Positions 6,058-6,150 of a DNA stretch of 6,150 bases are shown piece after piece (the first letter of the stretch is position 1; every line of letters starts with the position of its first letter). A program made the position numbers and the translations under genes. The stretch is from Prevotellaceae bacterium (GTDB lineage: Bacteria; Bacteroidota; Bacteroidia; Bacteroidales; UBA932): NCBI GenBank assembly GCA_031275145.1, contig JAISPE010000311.1:1-6150 (forward strand). The letters are read 5' to 3'. A model generated the notes under the pieces. That model ran no database searches, was not told the DNA's origin, and saw nothing but the letters and a program-made list of their open reading frames with translations.

Positions 6058-6150
6058 CTAATTATCAACTGTCAACTGTTGAATCACGTCCGTTAGCAGT
6101 TTTTTAAGATTTTCCGGCATTTCTTCATTGTACTGATTACGAAAAGCGAT
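6058..6150 (-). CDS. C-terminal end of an unidentified protein (partial)
   Basis: The minus strand is open from the window edge to a TAG stop at 6058-6060, giving 30 residues. The visible tail starts IAFRNQYNEE and ends QQLTVDN. The middle (MPENLKKLLTDVIQQL) has the spacing of leucines and charges expected of an amphipathic helix, so this looks like a real protein end rather than noise. It has the same orientation as the three downstream genes but is separated from them by about 350 bases with a likely terminator, so it probably belongs to a different transcription unit. The fragment is too short to name a family. A run of seven T follows the stop codon almost at once on the coding strand. 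A chance reading frame cannot be excluded. Confidence 0.6.
   Translation of the reverse strand: MAFRNQYNEEMPENLKKLLTDVIQQLTVDN

Overview
The window looks like a chromosomal segment from a member of the Bacteroidota, most likely Bacteroidales. The main signs are a promoter of the TAnnTTTG type in front of the first complete gene, A/T-rich translation starts with little or no Shine-Dalgarno sequence, a lipoprotein with YD-like repeats of a kind common in this phylum, and sequence features of the penicillin-binding protein and RelA/SpoT protein that fit the phylum. Genus cannot be called from the sequence alone.

All convincing genes are on the minus strand, so the biological order runs from right to left. 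At the right edge (6058-6150) are the last 30 codons of an unidentified protein. Next is a 353-base gene-free stretch (5705-6057) with a dense set of inverted and direct repeats: a three-unit array of 21-nt period (5984-6046), a probable intrinsic terminator (5892-5916), and a 124-bp palindromic element with 26-bp imperfect terminal inverted repeats around GC-rich hairpins (5773-5896). A candidate promoter for the downstream genes (5753-5783) has its upstream box inside the left arm of that element.

The promoter leads into a tight three-gene cluster: a bifunctional class A penicillin-binding protein (3362-5704), a predicted outer-membrane or periplasmic lipoprotein with degenerate YD-type repeats (2462-3355), and a long bifunctional RelA/SpoT homologue (188-2455). 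Each gap is 6 bases, which strongly suggests co-transcription. The cluster therefore combines peptidoglycan polymerisation and cross-linking, an uncharacterised envelope lipoprotein, and (p)ppGpp metabolism. A second weaker promoter candidate lies inside the end of the lipoprotein gene and could drive the RelA/SpoT gene alone. The last 187 bases hold no gene that I can support, only two small overlapping dyads.

The three complete genes are ordinary in type. The parts worth a second look are the repeat-packed intergenic region, its overlap with the promoter, and the lipoprotein between cell-wall synthesis and the stringent response. I see no CRISPR array, tRNA, rRNA, transposase or defence system.
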